From Pollutimonas sp963706785 (GTDB lineage: Bacteria; Pseudomonadota; Gammaproteobacteria; Burkholderiales; Burkholderiaceae_B), in the NCBI GenBank assembly GCA_963706785.1, contig CAVPNJ010000010.1:4647-68646 (forward strand): a stretch of 64,000 nucleotides of DNA. Direction: 5' to 3'. Below the pieces are notes generated by a model that saw nothing but the letters and a program-made list of their open reading frames with translations, did no database searches and had not been told where the DNA came from. This document shows positions 9,097-17,541 of the stretch, piece by piece (position 1 is the first letter of the stretch; each line of letters begins with the position of its first letter). Position numbers and translations under genes: made by a program.

Positions 9097-9291
9097 ATGG
9101 GACGTAAATACATCGATTGCCGGGAATTTCCCAGCGAAATGAAGTGCTCTGTAGCAATTTCCGCAGACAACGAGACAGAGCTTATGGAAGCGGCGGTGCA
9201 GCATGCGGTAGCGGTGCACGGCCATAAGGACTCCCCCGAGCTTAGGCAACAGGTAAAGCAATCCCTCAGAGAGGGTAGTCCCCCAAATTAG
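9097..9291 (+). CDS. DUF1059 family small protein
   Basis: 64 residues with the whole DUF1059 pattern: KYIDCREFPSEMKCSVAISAD, then a helix, then VQHAVAVHGHKDSPELR. The family is small, soluble and of unknown function. The start ATG at 9097 has a CTGGAG Shine-Dalgarno. The 3' end overlaps by four bases the convergent membrane-protein gene. Confidence 0.88.
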   Translation: MGRKYIDCREFPSEMKCSVAISADNETELMEAAVQHAVAVHGHKDSPELRQQVKQSLREGSPPN

Positions 9292-9707
9292 CCGTTTGAG
9301 ATACGGTCGGCAGACTCATGGCGTCGATGCTTTAACTCGCTTGCCTTTACGATTACGTACGCGATCAGTGCAAATACGAATACAAGCAAATACATCCACG
9401 CCATGGCCTGGAGGCATTCGATAATAGTCCGATAAATTTCCAGAGCCCAGCGTTCCGGAGTAAGCATCAAAGGCACAGTATCTTTTTGTACCGGAGCAAT
9501 ATAGCGTTCTAGCTCGTATACACGTACGCCACCAGAGATTCCCACCACGAATGCCGCAAAAGTAATGTAGCGGGACCAGGCGGCTGAAATCTTGTCCTGG
9601 ATAATACGGTCAAGAATCAGGCTGACCGGCCTGCTAAAGATACGGACGACGAGAACAGAAACCAGCGCAGCGATGGCGAAGGTGCCCAACAACAGCGTAA
9701 AAAACAT
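9288..9707 (-). CDS. Small membrane protein of unknown function
   Basis: 139 residues with three hydrophobic segments: an N-terminal helix (residues about 1-22), a second around residues 48-62 (YITFAAFVVGISGGV) and a third near residues 107-128 (MAWMYLLVFVFALIAYVIV), ending in a basic, His/Arg-rich cytoplasmic tail. No family recognised. It is convergent with the DUF1059 gene and follows the NYN gene on the same strand after about 50 bp. Confidence 0.7.
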   Translation of the reverse strand: MFFTLLLGTFAIAALVSVLVVRIFSRPVSLILDRIIQDKISAAWSRYITFAAFVVGISGGVRVYELERYIAPVQKDTVPLMLTPERWALEIYRTIIECLQAMAWMYLLVFVFALIAYVIVKASELKHRRHESADRISNG

Positions 9708-9758
9708 TTCATATACCTTTGGTCGGCTGGCTTGAACTGACGTTCTACCATATGGCTA

Positions 9759-10715
9759 TCAACTGTTAGCAAGTTTGCTGGCTTTCCTTGCGCGCGGTTT
9801 TCGGGCGCCCGCCGATTTTACAGGGACAGTGCTTTCCGTATTGGCAGCTTTGCGGCTACGGCGGAGCTTGGCAGGCGCTTCAACCTTCTTGGTGGCTTGG
9901 CCGCTGTAGACATAAGCACCCGACTTTTCGTCCCTGCCTAATTCGAAGAAGTTCTGTGACTGGGCTTCTTCCAGTAAATCACCAAAGGCACGAAAACCAT
10001 AGTATGACTCGTTGAAATCGGGCTTTCGACGTTTGATTGCCTGCTTAAGGGTTGACGCCCATATTTTTCCTCCGTCGCCGCGTTCCGATAACAGGGCGTC
10101 GAAAGTGTCTGCGGCAATTTTTATGGCAGTTGCCTTCAATGACTGAAGTTCTTCCAGGCTGCGCGGTTTGGTAATCGCGGGCCGTTGGGTGTCGGTTTGT
10201 ACTTCTTTGGTTTCCGGCTTGTTGCTTACTTCATGGGAAGCACGCACAAGGTCGTCGTAGAAAATGAACTCATCGCAATTGGCGATAAGCAGATCGGAAG
10301 TCGATTGTTTGACACCGACGCCTATGACTTGTTTGGCGTTCTCGCGTAGTTTCGATACCAAAGGCGAAAAGTCAGAATCGCCACTGATGATGACGAAGGT
10401 ATTGACGTGGGCTTTGGTGTAACAAAGGTCAAGGGCGTCGACCACCAGACGGATGTCGGCAGAATTCTTTCCTGACTGGCGAACATGCGGGATTTCGATT
10501 AGTTCGAAGTTTGCCTCGTGCATAGTCGCTTTGAAGGTTTTATAGCGATCCCAGTCGCAGTAAGCCTTTTTCACAACGATGCTCCCTTTCAATAGCAGTC
10601 TTTCCAACACAGGCTTAATGTCGAATTCCTGATAGTGGGCGTCGCGCACGCCCAGCGCCACGTTTTCGAAGTCGCAAAATACCGCCATGCTGACATTTTC
10701 TGCGTGAACGGCCAT
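9759..10715 (-). CDS. NYN-domain protein with C-terminal OST-HTH/LOTUS-like domain
   Basis: 318 residues from the ATG at 10715, preferred over an upstream in-frame start because GGGAG lies nearby and homology begins here. The N-terminal NYN (PIN-like nuclease) domain shows acidic residues in VFCDFENVALG, NSADIRLVVDALDL and FVIISGDSDFSPLV, the expected metal site. Residues about 185-260 (LEELQSLKATAIKIAADTF ... GFRAFGDLLEEAQ) resemble an OST-HTH/LOTUS domain, which binds RNA in other proteins. The end is a basic Lys/Arg/Ala tail. Proteins of this layout (LabA/DUF88 type) are presumed RNA-acting; the target is unknown. Confidence 0.88.
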   Translation of the reverse strand: MAVHAENVSMAVFCDFENVALGVRDAHYQEFDIKPVLERLLLKGSIVVKKAYCDWDRYKTFKATMHEANFELIEIPHVRQSGKNSADIRLVVDALDLCYTKAHVNTFVIISGDSDFSPLVSKLRENAKQVIGVGVKQSTSDLLIANCDEFIFYDDLVRASHEVSNKPETKEVQTDTQRPAITKPRSLEELQSLKATAIKIAADTFDALLSERGDGGKIWASTLKQAIKRRKPDFNESYYGFRAFGDLLEEAQSQNFFELGRDEKSGAYVYSGQATKKVEAPAKLRRSRKAANTESTVPVKSAGARKPRARKASKLANS

Positions 10716-10801
10716 CGTTAGTCTCCCTAATACAACACAGTCTGGCAATAATGCCTTGAATAGCATTCCTATGTCGTGATTTTCCCGCAAAAAAAACATT
10801 G

Positions 10802-10821
10802 CACCATCCCGTTGGATGGTG
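10802..10821. promoter_or_regulatory. Perfect inverted repeat, possible operator of the ribbon-helix-helix gene
   Basis: CACCATCC-cgtt-GGATGGTG is a perfect 8-bp dyad with a four-base centre. It ends 12 bp before the ATG at 10834 of a ribbon-helix-helix protein, a class that often represses its own promoter at such sites. It could also be a hairpin masking the ribosome binding site. Confidence 0.4.
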
Positions 10822-10833
10822 ATAGGATGGTTT

Positions 10834-11256
10834 ATGACTACGAAGAACGCAGCCAAAATAGCAGCCCCTAAATCGATGGACGAGAAAATCACCATTAATC
10901 TCGGGCCGGTCGATTTAGGCCAAATTGAGTTACTGGTACAGGAGGGCTTTTATGCTAATCGTACCGATATGATACGGACGGCTATCCGTAATCAACTTGC
11001 TGCCCACGCTGATGTCGTGCGCCAGGTAGTGTCCCGCAAGACGCTGGTACTCGGAATACAGCATTACACCGCGAACGATTTACGCGCCGTCCAGGCTTCC
11101 GGGCAAACCTTGCAGATTCGGGTATTGGGCCTAGCAACTATTGCTCCCGATGTAACGCCCGCACTTGCATTGGCCACTATTGAGTCCCTAACGGTTCTAG
11201 GCGCGCTACATGCCAGCGCGGAAGTCAAAGCGGCGCTTGCCGGGCGCATTCACTGA
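10834..11256 (+). CDS. Ribbon-helix-helix (CopG/Arc-like) regulator next to a PHB-depolymerase-like esterase
   Basis: 140 residues. The strand-helix-helix signature KITINLGPVDLGQIELLVQEGFYANRTDMIRTAIRNQL occupies roughly residues 18-55. The C-terminal part (residues 75-140) has a strand-rich stretch with TLQIRVLGLATIAPDVTP and no family I can name. The start at 10834 was chosen as the first codon with homology-like sequence; GTG/ATG options a few codons upstream exist. It is 24 bp from the esterase gene, so the pair is probably an operon and the protein probably an autoregulator. Confidence 0.8.
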   Translation: MTTKNAAKIAAPKSMDEKITINLGPVDLGQIELLVQEGFYANRTDMIRTAIRNQLAAHADVVRQVVSRKTLVLGIQHYTANDLRAVQASGQTLQIRVLGLATIAPDVTPALALATIESLTVLGALHASAEVKAALAGRIH

Positions 11257-11279
11257 TCCATCTTTATATCGAGAAAACT

Positions 11280-12395
11280 ATGTTGAATTTCGATTTCCAT
11301 AATCTCATGAACCAAGCAACGCGCCTGACGCAGGCGGGCGACCTACAAGCCGCAACGGCTGCCATACAGGCAGCCCTGCGCCAAGAACGCGCGCCCAGTC
11401 CTCCGGCCGAGGAGGCTGGCGAGATAATCGATGTCGAGATGCGCGAGGTAAAAGACGCCCATCCGTCGACTTCATTGCACGATATGGCGCCCGCAACAGA
11501 TGCGGAGCAGCCGCAGCCAAGTCCAATCTACAAAACCCCGCCGCGCGCCGGGCGATTTATTGCCGGCCATTATGGCGAGGGGGCCGGGCGCCGAGACTAT
11601 AAGCTTTACATTCCGCCTGGCGCCGGGACTCGTCCGCTGCCTCTGGTTGTCATGCTGCACGGCTGCACTCAGAATCCCGATGATTTCGCTGCAGGCACAC
11701 AAATGAACGATGTGGCACAGACGCAAGACTTTTTTGTTCTGTATCCGGCTCAGTCCAGGCGTGCTAACCCGCAAGGATGTTGGAACTGGTTCAAACATAC
11801 GCATCAACGTCGCGGCCGCGGCGAACCAGCGCTCATAGCCGGCATGACGCGAGATGTCATGGGCAATAATTCGATAGATGCTGACCGCGTATATATTGCG
11901 GGACTTTCGGCGGGTGGCGCAATGGCGGCGATCATGGGTGAAACCTACCCCGATTTATATGCCGCGATTGGGGTGCATTCCGGCCTGGCTGCTGGCAGTG
12001 CGTCTGATTTGCCTTCGGCACTAAATGCCATGAAAGGCGGCGGCGCCAGACCCCAGGCGAGCGCTAGCGGTTTACCTACTATTGTTTTTCATGGTGATGC
12101 CGATCCTACGGTGCACCATGGCAATGGTGACCAAATCGTCGCTGCCGCGGCGGGTCCCAAAGCCAATTTCGAAGAAGACAGGGTGAAATCTCGGGGAAGC
12201 CGGTCATATACGCGGCGCGTGCATCGTGGATCCGACGGCCATGTAGTGGCAGAACACTGGGTCGTGCATGGCGCCGCGCATGCCTGGGCGGGCGGTAGCG
12301 CTAGCGGGTCGTATACGGATCCTCAGGGACCCGACGCCAGCATCGAGATGTTGCGTTTCTTCTTCGATCATCCTCGCAGTCGTTCGATCAATTAA
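11280..12395 (+). CDS. PHB depolymerase family esterase
   Basis: 371-residue alpha/beta hydrolase of the extracellular PHB-depolymerase/feruloyl-esterase-like family. The oxyanion-hole strand is VVMLHGCTQNPDDFAAGT (near residue 123), the nucleophile is Ser about 210 in AGLSAGGAMA, the acid is in IVFHGDADPTVHHGNG, and the His is in GAAHAWAGGSASGSYTDPQG. The first 90 residues are an Ala/Pro-rich helical extension with no classical signal peptide, so it may act inside the cell. Substrates in this family range from polyhydroxybutyrate to other short acyl esters. It is paired with the ribbon-helix-helix gene upstream and convergent with the ABC-F gene. Confidence 0.9.
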   Translation: MLNFDFHNLMNQATRLTQAGDLQAATAAIQAALRQERAPSPPAEEAGEIIDVEMREVKDAHPSTSLHDMAPATDAEQPQPSPIYKTPPRAGRFIAGHYGEGAGRRDYKLYIPPGAGTRPLPLVVMLHGCTQNPDDFAAGTQMNDVAQTQDFFVLYPAQSRRANPQGCWNWFKHTHQRRGRGEPALIAGMTRDVMGNNSIDADRVYIAGLSAGGAMAAIMGETYPDLYAAIGVHSGLAAGSASDLPSALNAMKGGGARPQASASGLPTIVFHGDADPTVHHGNGDQIVAAAAGPKANFEEDRVKSRGSRSYTRRVHRGSDGHVVAEHWVVHGAAHAWAGGSASGSYTDPQGPDASIEMLRFFFDHPRSRSIN

Positions 12396-12459
12396 CGTTG
12401 CTCTAATCCGGATGCCGTGTGCTTTTTCATAGCAAACCGATGCGCAGCCCCACGCTGAC

Positions 12460-14118
12460 TCAGCGGGCTTTTTCCCGCTGGCGTCGGGCTTCTTCAAGCA
12501 GGTAGACCTGATAATCGTCCAAGTCGCCGTCGAAGTCTTTCAAGCCGCCACGCGACACTAGCCAAAATTCGTCGCACACCGAACGCAACAAGGCACGGTC
12601 ATGGCTGACAAGCATCACTGAACCTTCGAATTCGTTAAGGGCCACGCTTAGCGCTTCCCGGGTCGCCAGGTCAAGGTGATTGGTTGGCTCATCTAGCAAC
12701 AACAGATTGGGGCGTTGCCAAACGATCATGCACAGCACCAACCGGGCTTTTTCGCCGCCGCTCATGCTGCCCACCGACTGTTTGACCATATCGCCGCTGA
12801 AATTGAACGTTCCCAGAAAATTCCGCAAGCCCTGTTCACGGCAATCCATGGCGCTAGGGCGCATGCTGGCGGGTGTGTCACGCACCAAACGTATCATGTG
12901 ATCCAGCGGATTGTCGGCGGGACGCAGCACGTCTAGTTCCTGCTGCGAGAAGTAGCCAATATTCAGGCCCTTGCCTGTAATGATCTCGCCCGAGATAGCC
13001 TGCAACGCGCCAGCAACAGTTTTGACCAAGGTCGATTTGCCTTGGCCGTTTGCGCCCAGGATGCCGATACGCTGGCCAGCCAACACTGAACGGTTGACCT
13101 TTTGCACGATCACTGTCGGCGGCGTTCCGGCTGCTGCGTCATCGGGCGGCGGATAGCCAAAGGTCGCATCCGACATCGACAGCATGGGGTTGGGCAGGCT
13201 AAGTGGCTCTTTGAATTCGAATTGGAACTCGGCATCGGCCAGTACCGGTGCGATCTTTTCCATGCGCTCCAGGGCCTTGACACGGCTTTGTGCCTGCTTG
13301 GCCTTGCTGGCTTTAGCCTTGAAGCGATCAATGAATTTCTGTAGGTGTGCGACCTTTTCCTGCTGCTTAACGTGTGCGGCCTGTTGCAACAGCATTTGCT
13401 CGGCGCGCATGTCCTCGAATTTACTGTAGTTCCCGCCGTAGCGCACGAGCTTGCCATGATCAATATGCAGGGTGACGCCAGTTACCGCATCCAGAAACTC
13501 CCTATCATGGCTGATCACGACCATGGTGCCGGCGTAGTTCTTCAGCCAGGCTTCCAGCCATACCAAAGCATCGAGATCCAGGTGGTTGGTCGGTTCGTCA
13601 AGCAATAGCAAATCGGAAGGGCACATTAGCGCGCGCGCTAATTGCAGCCGCATGCGCCACCCGCCCGAAAAACTGTTCACGGGGTTATCAAGCTCGGCAA
13701 CGCTAAAGCCCAGTCCCAATATCAGGGCCTGTGCACGCGCTGGCGCGTCGTGAGCGCCCGCATCGTGCAATGCCATATAAGCATGGGCCATTTCCATCCC
13801 ATCGTCGCTGGTTTCCGCTGCCGTCACCGCTGATTGCGCGGCCAGCAGCTGGGTATCGCCTTCGACCACAAAGTCGGTGGCGCTTTGATCGGTTTCCGGC
13901 ATGTCTTGCGCAACTTGCGACATACGCCATTGCGCTGGTATGGAGAATTCTCCGCCGTCTTCATGCAGGCTGCCGTTGAGTACGGCAAACAGCGACGATT
14001 TGCCGGCGCCATTGCGCCCCACCAAACCCACTTTTTCGCCGGGATTAAGCGTGACCGAAGTTTTGTCGAGCAATACTTTACTGCCGCGACGCAAGGTCAC
14101 GTTTTTAAGAATAATCAT
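12460..14118 (-). CDS. ABC-F family ATPase (YheS-like)
   Basis: 552 residues from the ATG at 14118 (MIILKNVTLRRG), where ABC homology begins. Two ABC domains and no membrane segments: Walker A in GLVGRNGAGKSS (residue about 31) and GILGANGQGKST, signatures NSFSGGWRMRLQLARAL and GSMSGGEKARLVLC, Walker B LLLLDEPTNHLD in both halves. Between them is a basic coiled linker (HVKQQEKVAHLQKFIDRF) typical of ABC-F. These proteins act on ribosomes rather than as transporters; the YheS branch is common in proteobacteria. It is transcribed away from the divergent SUI1 gene. Confidence 0.95.
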   Translation of the reverse strand: MIILKNVTLRRGSKVLLDKTSVTLNPGEKVGLVGRNGAGKSSLFAVLNGSLHEDGGEFSIPAQWRMSQVAQDMPETDQSATDFVVEGDTQLLAAQSAVTAAETSDDGMEMAHAYMALHDAGAHDAPARAQALILGLGFSVAELDNPVNSFSGGWRMRLQLARALMCPSDLLLLDEPTNHLDLDALVWLEAWLKNYAGTMVVISHDREFLDAVTGVTLHIDHGKLVRYGGNYSKFEDMRAEQMLLQQAAHVKQQEKVAHLQKFIDRFKAKASKAKQAQSRVKALERMEKIAPVLADAEFQFEFKEPLSLPNPMLSMSDATFGYPPPDDAAAGTPPTVIVQKVNRSVLAGQRIGILGANGQGKSTLVKTVAGALQAISGEIITGKGLNIGYFSQQELDVLRPADNPLDHMIRLVRDTPASMRPSAMDCREQGLRNFLGTFNFSGDMVKQSVGSMSGGEKARLVLCMIVWQRPNLLLLDEPTNHLDLATREALSVALNEFEGSVMLVSHDRALLRSVCDEFWLVSRGGLKDFDGDLDDYQVYLLEEARRQREKAR

Positions 14119-14298
14119 TGAGGTTGAATCTGCATTGTGCGGGGATTGAAGCGGCTTGGAACATCGCCTGAAGGGGCCAGAATTGTAGCATCTGCTGCTT
14201 TTCCGGCCTCCGCCGGCTGGCAAGCGGACACATCGCAGGCCGCAGTCGCATACACTAGTTATTTTTTCGATAGCCGCCTTGAGACGGCCCGCTTACTG

Positions 14299-14667
14299 AT
14301 GGCAAACAAAGGAAATCGATCCGGCAGCAGCGCATTGGTCTACTCGACAGAAACGGGCCGTATGTGCCCCATTTGTCAGCAAGCGATCGCTGCCTGCACC
14401 TGCCGCTCCGCCAAGAACGGTCCCGCCACCGACGGCATCGTGCGAGTGTCGCTTGAGACGAAAGGGCGGCGCGGCAAAGGTGTGACCGTAATCAAAGGTG
14501 TTCCGCTAGATGCGATTGCGCTTACTGAACTGGGAAAACAGCTTAAAGCGGCTTGTGGTTCGGGCGGTACGGTGAAAGACGGAATCATCGAAATTCAGGG
14601 TGATCATCGCGAGGCCCTTATTCCTAAACTGGCGCTGCGCTGGGTCGTCAAGCGCGCGGGCGGATAG
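14299..14667 (+). CDS. SUI1-family translation factor homologue (YciH-like)
   Basis: 122 residues from the ATG at 14299. After a Cys-rich N-terminal stretch (MCPICQQAIAACTCR, a possible metal knuckle) comes the SUI1/eIF1 domain with VRVSLETKGRRGKGVTVIKGVPL, LKAACGSGGTVKDGIIEIQGDHRE. E. coli YciH is the reference; it resembles eIF1 and is not essential. The frame is open further upstream but only non-homologous sequence is added there. It is divergent from the ABC-F ribosomal ATPase, a fitting neighbour. Confidence 0.92.
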   Translation: MANKGNRSGSSALVYSTETGRMCPICQQAIAACTCRSAKNGPATDGIVRVSLETKGRRGKGVTVIKGVPLDAIALTELGKQLKAACGSGGTVKDGIIEIQGDHREALIPKLALRWVVKRAGG

Positions 14668-14770
14668 CGCTTCGCCGTCTTTTGTGTATTATCTTGCGCT
14701 TAAATGGTGCTACGCTTGGAAAACAAGCGGTTCGTGCCGAATTGGCACAGGTTCGACTAAAGGAAGAAAC

Positions 14771-14968
14771 ATGGCAAAGAGGGGCGCGCCCGATCCGGAT
14801 GAAGTGGCGCTGATCGAATGGTGCATACAGGTCGAAGGCCTTTTGGTTGCCGCTGGAGCAACACCGCGCCAGGCACAAGAGCACATCGAAGAAGAGGCCG
14901 AGTGGTTTACCGACCTGTTTTATAACGGTTTAACGCCGGAAGAAGCGGCAAAGGAAGCGCTCGCCTGA
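14771..14968 (+). CDS. Small acidic hypothetical protein
   Basis: 65 residues starting at the ATG with AAAGGAAG upstream (an open extension back to 14600 lacks such a site). The sequence MAKRGAPDPDEVALIEWCIQ... is helical and acidic, with TPRQAQEHIEEEAEWFTDLFYNGLTPEEAAKEAL. No family recognised and no signal or membrane segment. It stands about 100 bp after yciH and is followed by the convergent Bug gene. Confidence 0.7.
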   Translation: MAKRGAPDPDEVALIEWCIQVEGLLVAAGATPRQAQEHIEEEAEWFTDLFYNGLTPEEAAKEALA

Positions 14969-15001
14969 ATCAAACACTTCCTTTATGGGGAAGCAACTGA
15001 A

Positions 15002-15982
15002 TTAATTGACGCTCATGCCTTCAGCTTTAAGAATGGGTGTCCATTTGTCGATTTCAGATTTAACCCATTTTTTCAATGATTCAGGTGTTTGCCTTTCTTC
15101 GCTGACGATCTCGGCGCCCAGGGCCGCCATTCTTTCGGTGAAGGCTGGTGATTTCAGCGCGGTTTTCAATGCGCCGTTGAATTTGGTCAAGGCTTCTGTA
15201 GGGGTGCCTTTAGGCGCATAAATACCGTGCCACACCTTCACTTCGAAACCTTTCAGCCCCTGTTCGTTTAGCGTGGGCGCATCGGGCAGCTTCTGGATGC
15301 GATTCTGGGTGGTTACGCCATAAAACTTGACGCTGTTTGCGGTGATGTGGGGGATGGTCTGTGTGGTTTGATCGCACAAGACGTCTACCTGCTTACCCAA
15401 GAGTGCCGACATGGCGGGGGCCGTACCCTGGTATGGAATTGTCGTGAATTTCGTGCCTATGGCTTGTTGCAATAGGGACCCACAAAGTTGTGAAACGGCA
15501 CCAGGACCCGCATTGGCCAGGTTGATTTTCTCGCCGTTCTTTTTGGCGTATTCAATGAATTCCTGCATGTTATTGGGTGGGAAGTCTTTGCTGCCCAGTA
15601 CCGTCATAGGAACATCAACCACTTCACCGACGTACTCAAAGCTTTGCAGCGGATCATACTTAAGGTTCGAATACAGGGCGGTGGCCGTTGCCATGCCATT
15701 GTGGTGAATGAAAAAAGTATATCCGTCGGGTTTGGCATTTGCCACGTGGGCGGCTGCAACTGTGCCTCCGGCGCCCAATTTGTTTTCTACGACTATCGGT
15801 TGACCCAATACCTTGCTCATTTCTGCGCCCAGCGTGCGAGCCACGACGTCGGTTGGTCCGCCAGCAGCGAAAGGTACGACTAGGGATATGGCGCGGGTGG
15901 GGTAGTCTGCGGCCTGGCTAGTACCAGCGAAAGCCATCGATATAGCCGTAAGCGTAAAAGCCATTGATTTAGAAAAAGCCAT
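15002..15982 (-). CDS. Bug-family tripartite tricarboxylate transporter substrate-binding protein
   Basis: 326 residues, the usual length. A signal peptide (MAFSKSMAFTLTAISMAFAGTSQAA) is followed by DYPTRAISLVVPFAAGGPTDVVARTLG, the hallmark first strand and Gly-rich loop of Bug proteins, then VVENKLGAGGTVAAAHVANAKPDGYTFFIHH and the FTTIPYQGTAPAMSALLGKQVDVLCDQ segment that contacts the ligand carboxylate. Bug proteins are periplasmic receptors greatly expanded in Bordetella-type bacteria, many of them without an adjacent transporter, as here. The ligand is unknown. Confidence 0.95.
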   Translation of the reverse strand: MAFSKSMAFTLTAISMAFAGTSQAADYPTRAISLVVPFAAGGPTDVVARTLGAEMSKVLGQPIVVENKLGAGGTVAAAHVANAKPDGYTFFIHHNGMATATALYSNLKYDPLQSFEYVGEVVDVPMTVLGSKDFPPNNMQEFIEYAKKNGEKINLANAGPGAVSQLCGSLLQQAIGTKFTTIPYQGTAPAMSALLGKQVDVLCDQTTQTIPHITANSVKFYGVTTQNRIQKLPDAPTLNEQGLKGFEVKVWHGIYAPKGTPTEALTKFNGALKTALKSPAFTERMAALGAEIVSEERQTPESLKKWVKSEIDKWTPILKAEGMSVN

Positions 15983-16218
15983 GCTGCCTCACTTGATTAT
16001 TAAAAGCGGTTGAATTGACGAAATAGATGGCGCGTAGGGTATTCCCCCCGTGTTGGGCTATATTGTTCATGCCTTCGCACGTGTCGGCAATTCCAATCTA
16101 CCAAACGGCATGTTATTAAATATGAAACATCGTCGACAAGCGGGGTAAACGCTAGCGTTAGTTGACAGCAGCGATGCGCTACCTATACCTTGGTGCGCAT
16201 TGTGTAAAGGGAAGTCTC

Positions 16219-17514
16219 GTGACTTTAGTTCAGAGCATTGTGGTGTTGGTCATACTGGTGCTGGCCGCCGGTTTTCTCTCTTTAACCGAAATTGCCCTGT
16301 CGGCGGCGCGCAAAATCAAGCTGAAGCTTCTGGCCGAAGCCGGTGACGACCGCGCCCTGAAGGTCATGGCGATACAGGCCCAATCGGCAAGCTTTTTTGC
16401 GGCCTCGCAAATTGGCTTGAACGCCGTCGCCATACTTGGCGGCATACTTGGCGAAGCGGCCTTTCGCCCCTATTTTGTCGGCTTGCTTAGCTATGTATAT
16501 ACCGGAGCCTGGGCTCAAGACATCGGCTTTGTCCTGTCGTTTATTTTCGTCACGCTGCTGTTCGTGTTGTTTTCAGACCTAATGCCCAAGCGTTTGGCGA
16601 TGATGGCGCCCGAGCGTTTCGCGGTGGCCGTCATCAACACTGTCAATGTTTTTATACGGATTTGCAAACCATTTTCCTACGCGTTGAATCTAGTAGCGAA
16701 TATGTTGTTCCGGCTGTTTAACGTGAATACGGCGCGCGAAGACAATATCACCTTCGACGATATCTCGGCGGTTGTCGAGGCCGGGGCGCAAGCGGGGGTG
16801 CTTCAGAAGCAAGAGCAACACTTTATCGAGAACGTGTTCGAACTTGAATCGCGGCTGGTGTCATCATGCATGACCCACCGCGATAATATTGTGTTCATCA
16901 ACCTGAACGAGCCGGAAGAAAGCATCCGCCAAAAGCTGGCCTTGCATCCTTATTCCAAGTTTCCGGTATGCGACGGCGTTATCGACCACGTAATCGGCTA
17001 CGTCGACACGCGCGATATTCTGGTTCTTTGGCTGAACAAGCAGTCATCCTTTCAAATCAATGAAGCCAGCCTGCGTACGGTGCTTATCATTCCCGACACG
17101 CTCAAGCTATCAGAGCTGCTGGACAAATTCAGGGCGTCCAAAGAAACCTTCGCCGTCGTTATTAACGAGTACGCGCTGGTGATAGGGGTGATCACCCTTA
17201 GCGATATTATGGTGACCGTGATGGGCAACTGGGGCAGTCCATTGGACGAAGACCAGCAGATCCTGGAACGCGACGATGGCTCGTGGCTGATCGATGGCAG
17301 CACCGCCATAGAAGAGCTTAAGCGCGCGATGGATATCGACCAACTTCCTGAAGAAGAAAACTACGAGACCGCGGCAGGATTCATGATGTTCATGCTGCGC
17401 AAAGTGCCCAAGCCCACTGACAGCGTGGAATATGCGGGCGTGAAATTTGAAGTGGTCGATGTGGATCATTACCGCATCGACCAACTCATCGTCAAACGTA
17501 TTGCGCCAAAGTAG
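16219..17514 (+). CDS. CNNM/HlyC-CorC family membrane protein with CBS pair
   Basis: Start GTG at 16219 with AAGGGAAG five bases upstream (an ATG at 16162 in the same frame lacks a good site), giving 431 residues. DUF21 transmembrane domain with helices at the N-terminus (VTLVQSIVVLVILVLAAGFLSLTEIALSAARK) and further segments to about residue 175. Then a CBS pair (SCMTHRDNIVFINL ... YSKFPVCDGVIDHVIGYVDTRDIL; TFAVVINEYALVIGVITLSDIM) and the C-terminal CorC/HlyC domain (DDGSWLIDGSTAIEELKRAM ... TAAGFMMFMLRKVPK). Members are proposed to move Mg2+/Co2+ across the inner membrane; the old name hemolysin is misleading. Confidence 0.92.
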   Translation: MTLVQSIVVLVILVLAAGFLSLTEIALSAARKIKLKLLAEAGDDRALKVMAIQAQSASFFAASQIGLNAVAILGGILGEAAFRPYFVGLLSYVYTGAWAQDIGFVLSFIFVTLLFVLFSDLMPKRLAMMAPERFAVAVINTVNVFIRICKPFSYALNLVANMLFRLFNVNTAREDNITFDDISAVVEAGAQAGVLQKQEQHFIENVFELESRLVSSCMTHRDNIVFINLNEPEESIRQKLALHPYSKFPVCDGVIDHVIGYVDTRDILVLWLNKQSSFQINEASLRTVLIIPDTLKLSELLDKFRASKETFAVVINEYALVIGVITLSDIMVTVMGNWGSPLDEDQQILERDDGSWLIDGSTAIEELKRAMDIDQLPEEENYETAAGFMMFMLRKVPKPTDSVEYAGVKFEVVDVDHYRIDQLIVKRIAPK

Positions 17515-17541
17515 TCCGGGCATTCACCCGGACTGGCGGGA

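Noticed and set aside
12460..12481. Terminator at CAGCGGGCTTTTTCCCGCTG between convergent genes
   Set aside because: It lies within the last codons of the ABC-F gene and has no T-run on either strand.
12204..12497. Minus-strand open frame between the esterase and the ABC-F gene
   Set aside because: It overlaps the esterase on the other strand; composition is typical of a shadow frame.
14690..14770. tRNA-like string (GGTTCGACT) near the small acidic gene
   Set aside because: No acceptor stem or anticodon arm can be folded around it.
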